Below, one piece after another: positions 18,129 to 27,333 of a stretch of DNA of 64,000 nucleotides; position 1 is the stretch's first letter; each line of letters opens with the position of its first letter. The notes under the pieces were generated by a model, which was not told the DNA's origin, searched no databases, and saw only the letters and a list, made by a program, of their open reading frames with translations. Made by a program: the position numbers and the translations under genes. Origin of the DNA: Nitrospira sp. (GTDB lineage: Bacteria; Nitrospirota; Nitrospiria; Nitrospirales; Nitrospiraceae); NCBI GenBank assembly GCA_009594995.1, contig VOPR01000011.1, positions 18,186 through 82,185 of the forward strand, written 5' to 3'.

Positions 18129-18413
18129 ATGTTTGGTTCGTTCGGCTGGATGGAGCTGCTGCTGATTCTCATCATCGTCCTGATCATCTTCGGCGCGGGG
18201 AAAATTCCCCAGCTCGGTGAAGGATTAGGTAAAGCTATCAAAGGGTTCAAGAAGTCGGTTCACGAAGCGGATGCCATCGATGTCACGGCAACCGAGGCGG
18301 AACCAGCCGCGGCTCAGCCGGCGGCACAGATCCAGCAAACCGGACAGCCGGCCACACCGCCGCCTGCGCAGCAGGCCGGTGCGGCTCCACCGCCACGGAC
18401 AACGCAGGGGTAA
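18129..18413 (+). CDS. tatA: Twin-arginine translocase subunit TatA-like
   Basis: A 94-residue TatA/Hcf106 protein: one N-terminal membrane helix (about 8-22), the [23 protein letters not shown] hinge and amphipathic helix pattern, and an Ala/Pro/Gln-rich tail. TatA forms the folded-protein translocation pore with TatC. AAGGAG precedes the start by about 12 bases. tatC is not in this window. It is followed by a second paralog. Confidence 0.93.
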   Translation: MFGSFGWMELLLILIIVLIIFGAGKIPQLGEGLGKAIKGFKKSVHEADAIDVTATEAEPAAAQPAAQIQQTGQPATPPPAQQAGAAPPPRTTQG

Positions 18414-18506
18414 CTTGCGAGACTGAGGATGCAGACCGAATGACGGCGAGGTTCCTTCAAGGTCGCGCCGCCGGGTCTTTCACACAACCACCTCAGTAGG
18501 AACACC

Positions 18507-18806
18507 ATGTTCGGTCTTGGCGCTGGAGAAATTCTCATTATCCTGGTCATTGCGTTCCTGTTGTTCGGGCCTAAGCAATTGCCCGAAATCGGACGCCAGG
18601 TGGGCAAGGCCGTCAAGGGATTCAAAGAGACGGCAGACGATCTGAAGAAGACGGTTGAGCCGGAGCTCAACATGATTCAGCAGGAAATGAAGATGGTGGA
18701 GCAGGATTTCGAATCGTCGATGAAGGAAGCAGAAGAACAGATCAACCATGCAACATCGGGCGTAGAGCACGGGGCAGAGGAATCGGGTTTGCCCAAGCAG
18801 GCCTAA
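18507..18806 (+). CDS. TatA/TatB-type translocase subunit, second paralog
   Basis: A 99-residue protein with an N-terminal helix starting MFGLGAGEILIILVIAFLL, then FGPKQLPEIGRQVGKAVKGFKE and a longer charged, coiled C-terminal region (about 55-95). Glu at position 8 of the helix and the long charged tail make it TatB-like, while FGPKQLPE also occurs in TatA proteins. A division of labour with the TatA upstream (93 bases away) is plausible. Which one acts as TatB needs phylogeny. Confidence 0.88.
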   Translation: MFGLGAGEILIILVIAFLLFGPKQLPEIGRQVGKAVKGFKETADDLKKTVEPELNMIQQEMKMVEQDFESSMKEAEEQINHATSGVEHGAEESGLPKQA

Positions 18807-18969
18807 TACCATTTCATACTCGCTCTACGGCTGTGAAGGGAGGTGACCACGGCGACAGTACAAGACCTGACGGTGTGAGGGGTTTGCTTCGGGAATGAAG
18901 CAAGGTCGTGGCCGGATGGTGGGCACCATTCTGGTTCGGCAGACTGAGACCCGCACATACGAGTTGGCT

Positions 18970-18999
18970 TTGTAGTGCAATAGCGGTTGGATGTATAGG
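18970..18999 (+). promoter_or_regulatory. Candidate promoter of the porin gene
   Basis: TTGTAG (18970-18975) and TATAGG (18994-18999) are separated by 18 bases, about 60 bases upstream of the porin start. Visual match only. Confidence 0.3.
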
Positions 19000-19058
19000 C
19001 GGCACCCGGAGTGAATGGGTACACGAAGGGTTGCCATCCAATTCACAGGAGGAACGCT

Positions 19059-20750
19059 ATGAACAGCATCCATGGACGGACCAGATGGGGCCGGTTGGCC
19101 GCCATCTTCGGCGCTGCGGCAGTGACGGCTCTGCAGTGTCTGACGCTCCCGGCCTTCGCCGGATTTGAACTTCCCCCGGGCGAACGTATCACCAATCTCC
19201 CTGCAATTCCCCGTAACATGCCGCAGAAGGAAGCGTACGAACTGTACGATCCGATCATCGGCCGGAATTTTGACATCAAGAACCTCTGGATGCGCGCCGA
19301 TCTGCGTGTGCGCCCGGAAATGCGCAACAATGCCTGCTTCGGCCTGGCCCAAGGGCTGGGTGGAACTTGTAACTCGTTCGGTACCAGAGGGGCCAATCCA
19401 ACTGGGGGCAACAAAGGCAACGACATGTTCGTGCAGCAGTGGATGCGTTTGGGAATCGGGTATGACCTGTCCCCGGACGTGAACTTCTATGTGGAAATCA
19501 TCGACAGCGCGAACTGGGGCAGCAACGGTAGCGCGGTCAATGCTGGAAATGGTGGTGATCCGCTGACTCATAACGGCGCAAGCGCCGGCGGGGCCGGTAA
19601 CGGTGGCCGTCTGGGCGTTCGTGCTGCCTACATGTTGGTCCGCAATCTGGCCGACATCCAAGGTCTGAGCATGAAGGTCGGTCGTCAGTATGTGGTTTTC
19701 GGCAATCACTCACTCTTCGGCCACTTCGATTGGGCCAACACTGGCTATTCCCATGACGGCGTAATGTTTGCCTACCAGACCAAGAACTGGGACAGCTATT
19801 TCGGTTGGTTCCGGAACTCCGAAAGCGATCTGGGCCAGGCTGCGGCAGTCGGCAGTGCGGCACCGAACGTCGCCGGAGGTTCGGCAACCGTTGGAGGTGC
19901 TGGCAACTTAGTGGGCGGAGATGCAAACCGTGATGCGGACATGTTCATTTTCTACAACCAGATCAAGATGGTTCCGGGAATGGTCATTGAGCCGTTTTAC
20001 GTCTATTACAAAAATAACTACAGTTCGGCGGATAATGCGGGGCAGGGTGTAGGAACGGCCAAACACTCCAACCAGACTCGTCATATGATTGGCAACCGCA
20101 TTGAACTCCGCAAGGGTGGGTTCGATTTTAGCAACGAAATCGCCTATCAGTTCGGACAAATGGGGCAATTGGGTGCTTGCCAAGGTGAGCAGAAGTGCTT
20201 GCATATCAATGCCTGGGCGACCAGAAACTGGATCGGCTACACGTTCTATGACACGGCGTGGAAGACGCGGCTGGCCTTCAATCTCGACTATGCCTCCGGT
20301 GATAGCAGGAACAATTGTGGAACCGGTGGCGGAAATATGGGTTGCAAATCAGCCAATACCTTCGAAAACTTCTTCCCGACGAACCACATCCATATGGGTT
20401 ACATGGACGTGCAAGCCTGGAAGAACATGTTGTCTCCTTCGGTCAACTTGCAGGCCCGGCCTTCGGCGCGTGACCATATCGAACTGTGGTACACGAACTT
20501 GAACCTGGCTAATTCGAAGGATTGCTGGTATCGAGCGGCACAGGGTTGCTATGTATTCTCCAACAACGCTAATACGAAAACGCATATCGGCGACGAAATC
20601 GACGTGGCCTATACCAGAATGTTTGCCGACGGCAAAGTCGCCCTTCAGGCTGCCTACGGCACGATCTTCAGCGGTGGCTATTTGACCAGCACGTTGAATC
20701 AGACGCAAAATCAACACTGGGCATATATGTCGCTCTGGATGAACTTCTAA
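19059..20750 (+). CDS. Large outer-membrane porin (alginate-export-like barrel)
   Basis: A signal peptide (residues 1-34, cleavage after LPAFA) leads to a 563-residue beta-rich protein that ends ...MSLWMNF. A terminal aromatic residue is the BAM signal of outer-membrane barrels. Amphipathic strands rich in Tyr, Trp and Asn occur throughout, with Gly/Asn-rich loops near 160-190 and 280-310. The form resembles AlgE-like and other large porins. The ATG at 19059 follows a strong AGGAGG. The substrate cannot be assigned. It is a stand-alone unit with its own leader, and the small secreted protein gene follows. Confidence 0.8.
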   Translation: MNSIHGRTRWGRLAAIFGAAAVTALQCLTLPAFAGFELPPGERITNLPAIPRNMPQKEAYELYDPIIGRNFDIKNLWMRADLRVRPEMRNNACFGLAQGLGGTCNSFGTRGANPTGGNKGNDMFVQQWMRLGIGYDLSPDVNFYVEIIDSANWGSNGSAVNAGNGGDPLTHNGASAGGAGNGGRLGVRAAYMLVRNLADIQGLSMKVGRQYVVFGNHSLFGHFDWANTGYSHDGVMFAYQTKNWDSYFGWFRNSESDLGQAAAVGSAAPNVAGGSATVGGAGNLVGGDANRDADMFIFYNQIKMVPGMVIEPFYVYYKNNYSSADNAGQGVGTAKHSNQTRHMIGNRIELRKGGFDFSNEIAYQFGQMGQLGACQGEQKCLHINAWATRNWIGYTFYDTAWKTRLAFNLDYASGDSRNNCGTGGGNMGCKSANTFENFFPTNHIHMGYMDVQAWKNMLSPSVNLQARPSARDHIELWYTNLNLANSKDCWYRAAQGCYVFSNNANTKTHIGDEIDVAYTRMFADGKVALQAAYGTIFSGGYLTSTLNQTQNQHWAYMSLWMNF

Positions 20751-20861
20751 GCATGCGTGAAGCGTGAAATGTGACGCGACAGGGTTGATGGAGGCTGGAA
20801 GCGGCTGTGCAGGCTGCAGCGGTTCTTCCGCCCTGACGATGACAAGAAAAGGAGACACGCA

Positions 20862-21290
20862 ATGAAGAAACTCATGTTCGTAACGCTGGGCGTTGCAGCG
20901 TTGGCGATCGGCAGCCAGCCGGTCACCGCGCAGGCTCAGGTCGCGGATGCGATTCAAGCAGTGAACGATGCCATCGTCGAGTTGACCGATGCGCCGGGTC
21001 TCGGCAAACGGACGACTGTGGACCTGACAAAGCGATGGGGATCTGATCGGTCCGTCATCGACAGTGCCACCGCAAAACTCCAGGACGGACTCAGCAAAGC
21101 CCAGTCCGGAGGAGTCGGCGCCGATGCCATGCGTCAGTTGAAGTCGGCGGTGGATTACGGCAAGGCTCGCATGCACAAGGAAGCTCGGTTGTCCGCACAG
21201 GGTGCCTTGCGCCATCTGTGCGTGGCGAATCAAGACCAGGGCCCAGGCTGCGATACCGTGCCGAAGTTCGGCAGCTACACTGCGCCATAG
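20862..21290 (+). CDS. Small secreted helical protein, unknown function
   Basis: 142 residues with a signal peptide ending about residue 25 (MKKLMFVTLGVAALAIGS...TAQA). The mature part is predicted mainly alpha-helical, with two cysteines near the C terminus (HLCVANQDQGPGC) that could form a disulfide. The start has AAAGGAG about nine bases upstream. A strong terminator follows. It lies 111 bases after the porin and may be part of the same envelope function, but no domain is recognised. Confidence 0.72.
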   Translation: MKKLMFVTLGVAALAIGSQPVTAQAQVADAIQAVNDAIVELTDAPGLGKRTTVDLTKRWGSDRSVIDSATAKLQDGLSKAQSGGVGADAMRQLKSAVDYGKARMHKEARLSAQGALRHLCVANQDQGPGCDTVPKFGSYTAP

Positions 21291-21350
21291 TCGTACCTGT
21301 GAGTGACACATTCGAGGCGTGAGGGAGATCCCCTGCCTGTCTCGACTCTG

Positions 21351-21386
21351 AAACCCCGCCGGGTGATCCCCGGCGGGGTTTCTTTT
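21351..21386 (+). terminator. Rho-independent terminator
   Basis: A perfect 13-base stem (21351-21363 with 21369-21381, CCCCGCCGGG core) with a five-base loop is followed by CTTTTT. It ends the porin/small-protein unit. Confidence 0.93.
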
Positions 21387-21527
21387 TGATGGCGGGGCAT
21401 GCGCTGCGGTCAGGGTGCGATCGTGCCATCGGCTGTTGTGCCAAGCGGCTTGCCCGGGATTCGTCGGGCGTCTTATACTCAGCCCGTTCCCGATGTGTAT
21501 GATTGTGTCCGTGTTTGAGTTCTCACC

Positions 21528-23390
21528 GTGGATGATCTGACCAAACAACTCAGCCAACAATTCGGGTTTGCTGCATTCCGTCCCGGCCAACGGGAGGTGA
21601 TTGATGCTGTGTTGTCCCGGCGTGATGCGATGGCTGTCATGCCGACCGGCTTGGGGAAATCACTCTGCTATCAGTTGCCGGCCACGGTGCTGCCGGGCTT
21701 GACCCTGGTGATTTCTCCGCTGATTGCGTTGATGCAGGACCAGGTCAATAGTCTGAAGGCGCGCAACATTGCCGCGGCGGCATTTCATTCCGGTCTTTCG
21801 GAGCAAGAGCGGGACAAGGTGGTATTAAATCTCAAGCTGCGGCGGTTGCAGTTGCTCTATCTCGCTCCCGAGCGGATGCAGCATGAGCGCTTCCTCCGGC
21901 TCTTGCGCTCGTTGTGGGTCTCTTTATTGGTCGTGGACGAAGCGCATTGCATTTCCCAGTGGGGGCATGATTTCAGGCCGGATTATCTGAATATCGGTCG
22001 ACTGCGCCGGGAACTCGAAAACCCGCCTTGCCTGGCCTTGACGGCTACGGCCACCGCGCGTGTGCAAGCCGATCTGTGCGAGCGGTTATCGCTCCACGAC
22101 CCGCTACGGTTGGTGACAGGCTTTCGACGGCCCAATCTGGCCCTCTCCGTCCGCCCCTGCCGTTCGCGTCAGGAGAAACTCGCGCAATTGGAGCGTGCGG
22201 TGCGCGACTATGAGGCGGGAACGATCCTCATTTATTGCGCCACACGTCGCGCGGTGGAAGAAGTGGCGGCCTGTCTGGGCCGTGCCCATTCGTCAGTCGG
22301 CTACTACCATGCGGGCCTCACGGATGAAGAGCGGCGGTCAGTGCACGAGGAATTTCGTGTGGGGACGATCAGGATTTTGGCGGCGACCAATGCGTTCGGC
22401 ATGGGAATCGATAAGTCGGATGTCCGGCTGGTCGTCCATTTCGATATTCCGGGTAGTCTCGAGGCGTATTACCAGGAAGTCGGGCGGGCCGGGCGTGACG
22501 GGCAGCCTGCTGCCTGCCTGCTGCTGTTCCACGAGCGGGATGTGGCCACGCAGGAATATTTTATTCAACAGGCTTCGAAGGAATCGGGCAACGCCACCCG
22601 TGTGGAACGCATGAAGACCCTGCTCCAGGACTTACTGGAGTATGTGTCGGTGCGGACCTGCCGCCAGCTTGCCATCCTGGACTATTTTAGCGATGAGGTC
22701 GAACGAGCCTTGGGGCCCTGCGGGTTGTGTGATCGTTGTGTGACGACACCGCAGTTGCCCGCGGATGTCCTCAGCGACGAAGCGGCGTGTGCGAAGGCCA
22801 TCCTCACGGCAGTCTCTTGGTGCGGGGGGCGATTCGGAGTGACCCGAATCGTGGATATGCTTCGGGGGAGTCGCTCAAAAGCATTACTGGCCTATGGCGC
22901 CGAAGACTGTCCTGGGTACGGGTTGTACCATTCTTGGTCAAAGGTGTCGCTGACTCGTCTGCTCAAAAACCTGATCGATTCCCGGTACCTGCATGTCGAA
23001 GGTCTGGAATATCCTACGCTGGACCTGACTCGACGCGGACAGGAAGTCGTGGACGGAGTTGCCTCCGTGGAGTTGAATCAGTCGGCAGCGCCGACAGCAG
23101 CATCGCTTCCGAAGGTGCCGGTGACCGTCGGGGGCAACTCCGTTGCCGGCTCGCTCATGACCTCTATGGACCCGCAGCTCTTTGAGCGCCTGCGCCAATT
23201 GCGGAAAGAATTGGCCGAGGAAGAGGGCGTCGCGCCGTTTGTGATATTTCACGACAAGACGCTGCGCACGATCGCGGGGCACAAACCCGTGACGCTCACT
23301 GCCTTACTGGAGATTCCCGGCATCGGGGAAGTCAAGGTGGAGCGATACGGTCGCCGTGTGCTTGGTGTCGTGAACGAGGAGTGCGGATAA
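21528..23390 (+). CDS. recQ: ATP-dependent DNA helicase RecQ
   Basis: RecQ unwinds recombination and replication intermediates 3'-5'. Visible motifs: FRPGQ (17-21), Walker A MPTGLGKS (38-45), DEAH (137-140) with ISQWGHDFR, LTATAT, and motif VI QEVGRAGRDG. The zinc-binding cysteines of the RecQ-C-terminal region are present (CRQLAILDYF, CGLCDRC), and an HRDC domain lies at about 545-615. The length of 620 matches full RecQ. The start is GTG. It has its own transcription unit after the terminator. Confidence 0.95.
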   Translation: MDDLTKQLSQQFGFAAFRPGQREVIDAVLSRRDAMAVMPTGLGKSLCYQLPATVLPGLTLVISPLIALMQDQVNSLKARNIAAAAFHSGLSEQERDKVVLNLKLRRLQLLYLAPERMQHERFLRLLRSLWVSLLVVDEAHCISQWGHDFRPDYLNIGRLRRELENPPCLALTATATARVQADLCERLSLHDPLRLVTGFRRPNLALSVRPCRSRQEKLAQLERAVRDYEAGTILIYCATRRAVEEVAACLGRAHSSVGYYHAGLTDEERRSVHEEFRVGTIRILAATNAFGMGIDKSDVRLVVHFDIPGSLEAYYQEVGRAGRDGQPAACLLLFHERDVATQEYFIQQASKESGNATRVERMKTLLQDLLEYVSVRTCRQLAILDYFSDEVERALGPCGLCDRCVTTPQLPADVLSDEAACAKAILTAVSWCGGRFGVTRIVDMLRGSRSKALLAYGAEDCPGYGLYHSWSKVSLTRLLKNLIDSRYLHVEGLEYPTLDLTRRGQEVVDGVASVELNQSAAPTAASLPKVPVTVGGNSVAGSLMTSMDPQLFERLRQLRKELAEEEGVAPFVIFHDKTLRTIAGHKPVTLTALLEIPGIGEVKVERYGRRVLGVVNEECG

Positions 23391-23438
23391 GTTCTTCCCG
23401 TTCGCTTATCCCTCGCCGGTCCCGTCTTGCTGCCTATT

Positions 23439-24059
23439 CTACGCTCTCAACCCGCCTGCTTTTCGAAACTGCTCCTGTAGCTCCGCATAGGTCTTGGTCA
23501 CTGGAAATTGCGGGAACTCTTTCGGGAGATGGTCGGGCGGACGGAAGAAGAACCCGGCGTGGGCTTCTCCCAGCATCGCAGTATCGTTGTAGGCATCTCC
23601 CGCGGCCATGACTCTGAAATTGAGATTCTTGAGCGCGGCAACCGCATGTTTCTTCTGATTGGGTTGCCGGAGTTTGTAGCTGACGATGCGGCCGTTGGGG
23701 CCAATTTCCAATTGATTGCAGAATATGGTCGGATAGCCGAGCTGCCGCATCAATGGAAGGGCGAACTCGTAGAATGTATCCGACAGGATGATGACCTGGG
23801 CTCGTTCGCGCAGCCAGGCTATGAATTCTGCCGCGCCCTCCATTGGGCCCATGGCATCGATGACAGACTGGATGTCGGCAAGGGTGTATCCGTGCTGGTC
23901 GAGAATGCTCAGCCGGCGCGTCATCAAGGCGTCGTAGTCCGGCATTTCGCGAGTGGTGATCTTGAGTTCTTCAATGCCGGTCTTGATCGCAAAGTTGACC
24001 CAAATTTCTGGAACCAGCACACCCTCAAGATCGAGGCATACAATCACAGGATTCTGCAT
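23439..24059 (-). CDS. thrH: Phosphoserine phosphatase / homoserine phosphotransferase ThrH
   Basis: A HAD-superfamily protein of 206 residues. The nucleophile motif CLDLEGVLVPEIW (D10) is the form seen in Pseudomonas ThrH, with LSDTFYEF as motif II and AAGDAYNDTAML as motif III. ThrH dephosphorylates phosphoserine and can pass the phosphate to homoserine, touching serine and threonine synthesis. GAAGGAGA lies six to ten bases upstream of the ATG. The gene is 17 bases downstream of the YkgJ gene on the same strand. Confidence 0.9.
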   Translation of the reverse strand: MQNPVIVCLDLEGVLVPEIWVNFAIKTGIEELKITTREMPDYDALMTRRLSILDQHGYTLADIQSVIDAMGPMEGAAEFIAWLRERAQVIILSDTFYEFALPLMRQLGYPTIFCNQLEIGPNGRIVSYKLRQPNQKKHAVAALKNLNFRVMAAGDAYNDTAMLGEAHAGFFFRPPDHLPKEFPQFPVTKTYAELQEQFRKAGGLRA

Positions 24060-24076
24060 GAAATCTCCTTCTTCTC

Positions 24077-24874
24077 CTATCCGCCATTGCTGCGGCGGGC
24101 CTTTTCCTGACTGAGGTACCGCCCAATTTTATCAATCGCCTTTTCGAACAGCTCCGTGCCGGCCCATCGGCCCTGCTGCTCAGCCTGATGCCGCTTTGCC
24201 CAGTCGACGGCCAGCGGAAGCGGGATGAGTCGCGGAGTTGTTGTCGTGAGGTCCGCCCAGAGGAGACTGAGAGCCGTACTGATGCGAACCGCCACTGGAA
24301 CCGGCCGGATGCTCTGCCGGGTCATGTCTTGACAGTCCGTGGCCGGTGAGGTGACGGCGAGTTCCCGGCAGGCCGCCGGTCGATCGTCGTAGATGCTGCA
24401 CACTTCATTTTCCAGAAAGGGACAGGGCATCCGAAGCGCATAATACGCCCGATTCAAGGGCTCGATGGCCTCGTCACTGACAGGATCTGGAGAGTCCGCC
24501 AGGGCGGAGAGTTGCTTCAGCACCCCGGCTCGGGCCAACTGCTGTTGGGCCAGGTCGAGTTTGGTCAGGAGGCGTTCGCGCTCAGGTTGCTCCAAACGTT
24601 CAACTCTGTTTGCGAGGGCCAAGGCTTCGGGGACTGAAATTGGGACCAGCATGCGACAACAGGCGGCGCAGCCCTTTTGGCAGGATACGGTGTGGCCGGC
24701 TTCGCGCACCTGCGCGAGTTCCAGCTCCTGCACTTCCTCGCCGAGACTGCGCATCAGCGGCAGGATTGCCGTGACCGGCACGAAGCTCGTCGGTACCCCC
24801 ACGGCCGTGGAAACCTCTCCACTCGGGGTCTGCAGGGAAATTTCGAAGTGTTCAATGAGCGTCTGATTGCTCAC
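24077..24874 (-). CDS. YkgJ-type cysteine-cluster protein
   Basis: Contains the zinc/iron-chelating YkgJ pattern: CQKGCAACCR in the first half, then CPFLENEVCSIYDDRPAACRE. The cysteines probably bind a Zn or Fe-S centre; the family's role is unknown. The chosen GTG at 24874 gives 265 residues. The frame extends to an ATG at 24949, but that extension (His/Cys-rich, polar) looks non-coding. Neither start has a good ribosome-binding site. A second, shorter YkgJ gene is at 38.0 kb. Confidence 0.75.
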   Translation of the reverse strand: MSNQTLIEHFEISLQTPSGEVSTAVGVPTSFVPVTAILPLMRSLGEEVQELELAQVREAGHTVSCQKGCAACCRMLVPISVPEALALANRVERLEQPERERLLTKLDLAQQQLARAGVLKQLSALADSPDPVSDEAIEPLNRAYYALRMPCPFLENEVCSIYDDRPAACRELAVTSPATDCQDMTRQSIRPVPVAVRISTALSLLWADLTTTTPRLIPLPLAVDWAKRHQAEQQGRWAGTELFEKAIDKIGRYLSQEKARRSNGG

Positions 24875-25029
24875 GGGCGCGGCGTCTGCTCTCTTTTTAT
24901 GACAGGAATTGTGATGACAGCCTGTGTGGCTGGCTGTCGCTGCTATCATAGAGAACCATCGAATCGGCGGTCAACCGATGGCCGACTCCGGTCTTGCTCC
25001 CCGGAGAGAATTGCGGCTACTCTGTCGCC

Positions 25030-25401
25030 ATGCGCCTCTCCGGACACATCATAGGCTTATTGAAAGAGTACATGGGGGATCTTGTCGAGCAGGCCCGGCA
25101 GGAATCACAAGCACAGCAAGCGTTCGGCTTTTCCTCGCCCCCCTACCAACCGGATCATGCCATTGCGGATCTGCTCGCGATCCTGGACGATCGGATAGAG
25201 TCTGAGGGCATGCAAGTCGGAATGCCCCTTGAGTTTTTGCATGAGATGTGGCGGCATTGTAACGAGGCGCGCGGTCAGGTCATGGAGCAGGTGTGGCTGG
25301 AAACTAATTTGGGCCCGCCGGGTTCCTCCAAGGCGCGGATTCGAGAATTAACATACGCCGCGCTGATCGAGCATCTCGAAGGAGACTCAACGACCGAATG
25401 A
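25030..25401 (+). CDS. Hypothetical protein
   Basis: About 123 residues, predicted helical and acidic, with no signal peptide, membrane segment or recognised motif. The reading frame opens at 24994; ATG at 25030 is taken because the intervening codons overlap probable promoter sequence of the divergent gene. It is divergent from the YkgJ gene and convergent with the YdcF gene. Codon use looks like its neighbours, supporting a real gene. Confidence 0.5.
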   Translation: MRLSGHIIGLLKEYMGDLVEQARQESQAQQAFGFSSPPYQPDHAIADLLAILDDRIESEGMQVGMPLEFLHEMWRHCNEARGQVMEQVWLETNLGPPGSSKARIRELTYAALIEHLEGDSTTE

Positions 25402-25438
25402 CTTCTGCCGGCGTGAATAGTCAACGCTTCGCCTGAGC

Positions 25439-26251
25439 TCACCACTTTCCAGTGATCCAATAGACCAGGATTCCGGCGACTTCGTCGATGGTCTGCGTGG
25501 TGAGGAGTAAGGCCCTTGCCGTGGGCAGGAAATCAAAGACGGTTTTTTGTTCCCAGGCCTGTTGCGGCTGATGTCTCGACTCATAGCCGCAGGCGACCGG
25601 CGTGACGACAAACCCTTGTTTTTCAAACAGGCCTACGGCGCGGGGCAAATGGTAAGCAGCGGTGACCAGCAGGATGTGTCCTGACCCCAGAACGGTTTTG
25701 GTCTGCACCGCGTTTTCATAGGTGGTGCGGGACTTCTCCTCTACCTGGATAACGGATTCCGGCACGCCAAGGCGCAGGGCCCACCGTTTCATTTCTCGGG
25801 ATTCCGGGGGGCCGCTTCGAAGCACTGTTGCATCGCCTCCTGTGAGCAGGAGGGTGGGGGCCAAGCCCTTGAGCCACAGTTCTGCACCGCAGGCGGTGCG
25901 CTGGCGCGAGGCATCCGAGGTCTCATCGGCAGGTCTGAGCGATCCTTTCTGAAAGACGCCCCCTGCCAGGACGACCACCGCGTCGAATTTCGATGAGGGG
26001 GCTGGCGTAAACGGCGGATATCGTGTTTCAAGCAAGGCGATATAGGTGGTGGAGAGAATGGGTGTGGCCGTGAGGAGCAGGAGTAGCACCGTGCAGAAGG
26101 CGAAGCGCCTGACCCAGGTAGTTCGTCGGGGCGTGACAGGAAGGCAGGCGATCAGCAGAGTTCCCAGTCCTGCGGCGACAATCCATGACAATGGATACAG
26201 GAGATATTTCGAGGACTTGTATACACCGAACCACAGGGGCGTCAGATCCAT
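25439..26251 (-). CDS. YdcF/ElyC/SanA family membrane protein (DUF218)
   Basis: 270 residues: two N-terminal membrane helices (about 15-38 and 48-68), then the DUF218 Rossmann-like domain. The domain starts FDAVVVLAGGV and includes LLLTGGDA, EEKSRTTYENA and LLVTAAYHLPRA. ElyC-type proteins affect envelope integrity and undecaprenyl phosphate-dependent peptidoglycan synthesis in E. coli. The layout with two N-terminal helices is ElyC-like rather than YdcF-like. It is a single gene. Confidence 0.85.
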   Translation of the reverse strand: MDLTPLWFGVYKSSKYLLYPLSWIVAAGLGTLLIACLPVTPRRTTWVRRFAFCTVLLLLLTATPILSTTYIALLETRYPPFTPAPSSKFDAVVVLAGGVFQKGSLRPADETSDASRQRTACGAELWLKGLAPTLLLTGGDATVLRSGPPESREMKRWALRLGVPESVIQVEEKSRTTYENAVQTKTVLGSGHILLVTAAYHLPRAVGLFEKQGFVVTPVACGYESRHQPQQAWEQKTVFDFLPTARALLLTTQTIDEVAGILVYWITGKW

Positions 26252-26332
26252 AGGTGCTCCAGTTTACCCAGCTCAATTGAGAGCTCAGCATACACTGAGG
26301 TCTACGAGACACCAAGTGTTCAGGAGGAATAC

Positions 26333-26815
26333 ATGGCAGTGGAACGGCGCTATTGGTTGATGAAATCGGAGCCTGATGTGTTTTCGATCGATGATCTGGC
26401 CCGATCGCCGAAGCAAACGACGGCATGGGATGGGGTGCGGAACTACCAGGCGCGCAATTTTATGCGGGCCATGAAGGTGGGGGACCAGGTGCTGTTTTAT
26501 CACAGCAATGCCAAGCCGCCTTCCGTGGTGGGAATCGCCGAAGTGGTGAAGACCGCTTATCCCGATGCCACGCAGTTCGACAAGCAGGATGTGCACTATG
26601 ATCCGGCCAGCGTTCCTGATCAGCCTCGCTGGGATGTGGTGGATGTCCGGTTTGTGCACAAGTTCGCCGCACCGCTGTCGTTGGACCTGTTGCGGGAGCA
26701 GTCGAGTCTGAAGGGTATGGAGTTGCTTCGAAAAGGATCACGGCTGTCAGTGCAGCCGGTGCGGGCAACCGAATGGAATGAGGTTCTTCGACTTGGACGA
26801 AGCCAGGCCGTCTAA
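26333..26815 (+). CDS. EVE domain protein
   Basis: 160 residues forming one EVE (PUA-like) domain: YWLMKSEPDVFSIDDL at the start, WDGVRNYQARNFMR, VGDQVLFYHSN and the PRWDVVDV region. EVE domains bind modified bases in DNA or RNA, the human homolog being THYN1. AGGAGG precedes the ATG by about six bases. The tight family match leaves little doubt about the fold; the ligand is unknown. Confidence 0.93.
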   Translation: MAVERRYWLMKSEPDVFSIDDLARSPKQTTAWDGVRNYQARNFMRAMKVGDQVLFYHSNAKPPSVVGIAEVVKTAYPDATQFDKQDVHYDPASVPDQPRWDVVDVRFVHKFAAPLSLDLLREQSSLKGMELLRKGSRLSVQPVRATEWNEVLRLGRSQAV

Positions 26816-26879
26816 GAGAAATGTCAGAGAGGTTGGTTGCTTGAGGGGGAGGTATGCGCAGACCTACCCCCGGAACACG

Positions 26880-27137
26880 CTAGCTACGGGCCTTCCCGTC
26901 ATCCAGGTAGCGATGTTGCCAGTCGAGCCATGCGTGTCCGAGCTCATGGGCAAGAATGTAACGTCGTCGCGTGACGGGGAGTCGCTTGCGGATATAGATC
27001 GTTTTCGCTTCGTTGTCCCAAATCCCATCCGCATTGGCATCCTGCCGGTCCATCTCCGAGTCGGTGACCTGCCGGATCATGATGTGATAGCCGAATGGAA
27101 GGACGACCTTGTTTGGTATTCGCACCGTGCCCCTCAC
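26880..27137 (-). CDS. Very small zinc metallopeptidase-like protein (HELGH)
   Basis: 85 residues containing ILAHELGHAWLDW (zinc-binding H64, E65, H68) preceded by a basic helix, as in ImmA/IrrE-like and WSS1-like minimal metalloproteases. An acidic segment DANADGIWDNE looks like a calcium-type loop, and the next part IYIRKRLP resembles the strand before the active-site helix in gluzincins. No third ligand is evident within this short chain. The start is GTG with a weak AAAGG upstream; GTG at 27125 is an alternative. It may be a genuine mini-protease or a shortened relic. Confidence 0.6.
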   Translation of the reverse strand: MRGTVRIPNKVVLPFGYHIMIRQVTDSEMDRQDANADGIWDNEAKTIYIRKRLPVTRRRYILAHELGHAWLDWQHRYLDDGKARS

Positions 27138-27333
27138 TGCCTTTTAAGCAGACGCCTTTTGCGCCGCATTCCAGTTCTCGAATAGCCTAACATATTTCAC
27201 GTTTCGTCTTCCCCGTTTAAAAACTCATTGTTATCAGCATGTTGTGAAAATTTTTCGTGCAAGAGCGTTCAGTGAACCTTCTTTTCTTTGCCCATAGTTT
27301 CTAATAATCCTGACCCGTGGTTGAGGATTTCAA

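Noticed and set aside
20862..21290. Small metal-binding protein SmbP-like
   Set aside because: It lacks the histidine-rich heptad repeats of SmbP; only the size and signal peptide are alike.
26844..26875. Terminator after the EVE gene (GGGGGAGGT with ACCTACCCCC)
   Set aside because: The arms need a bulge and there is no T-run; too weak to call.
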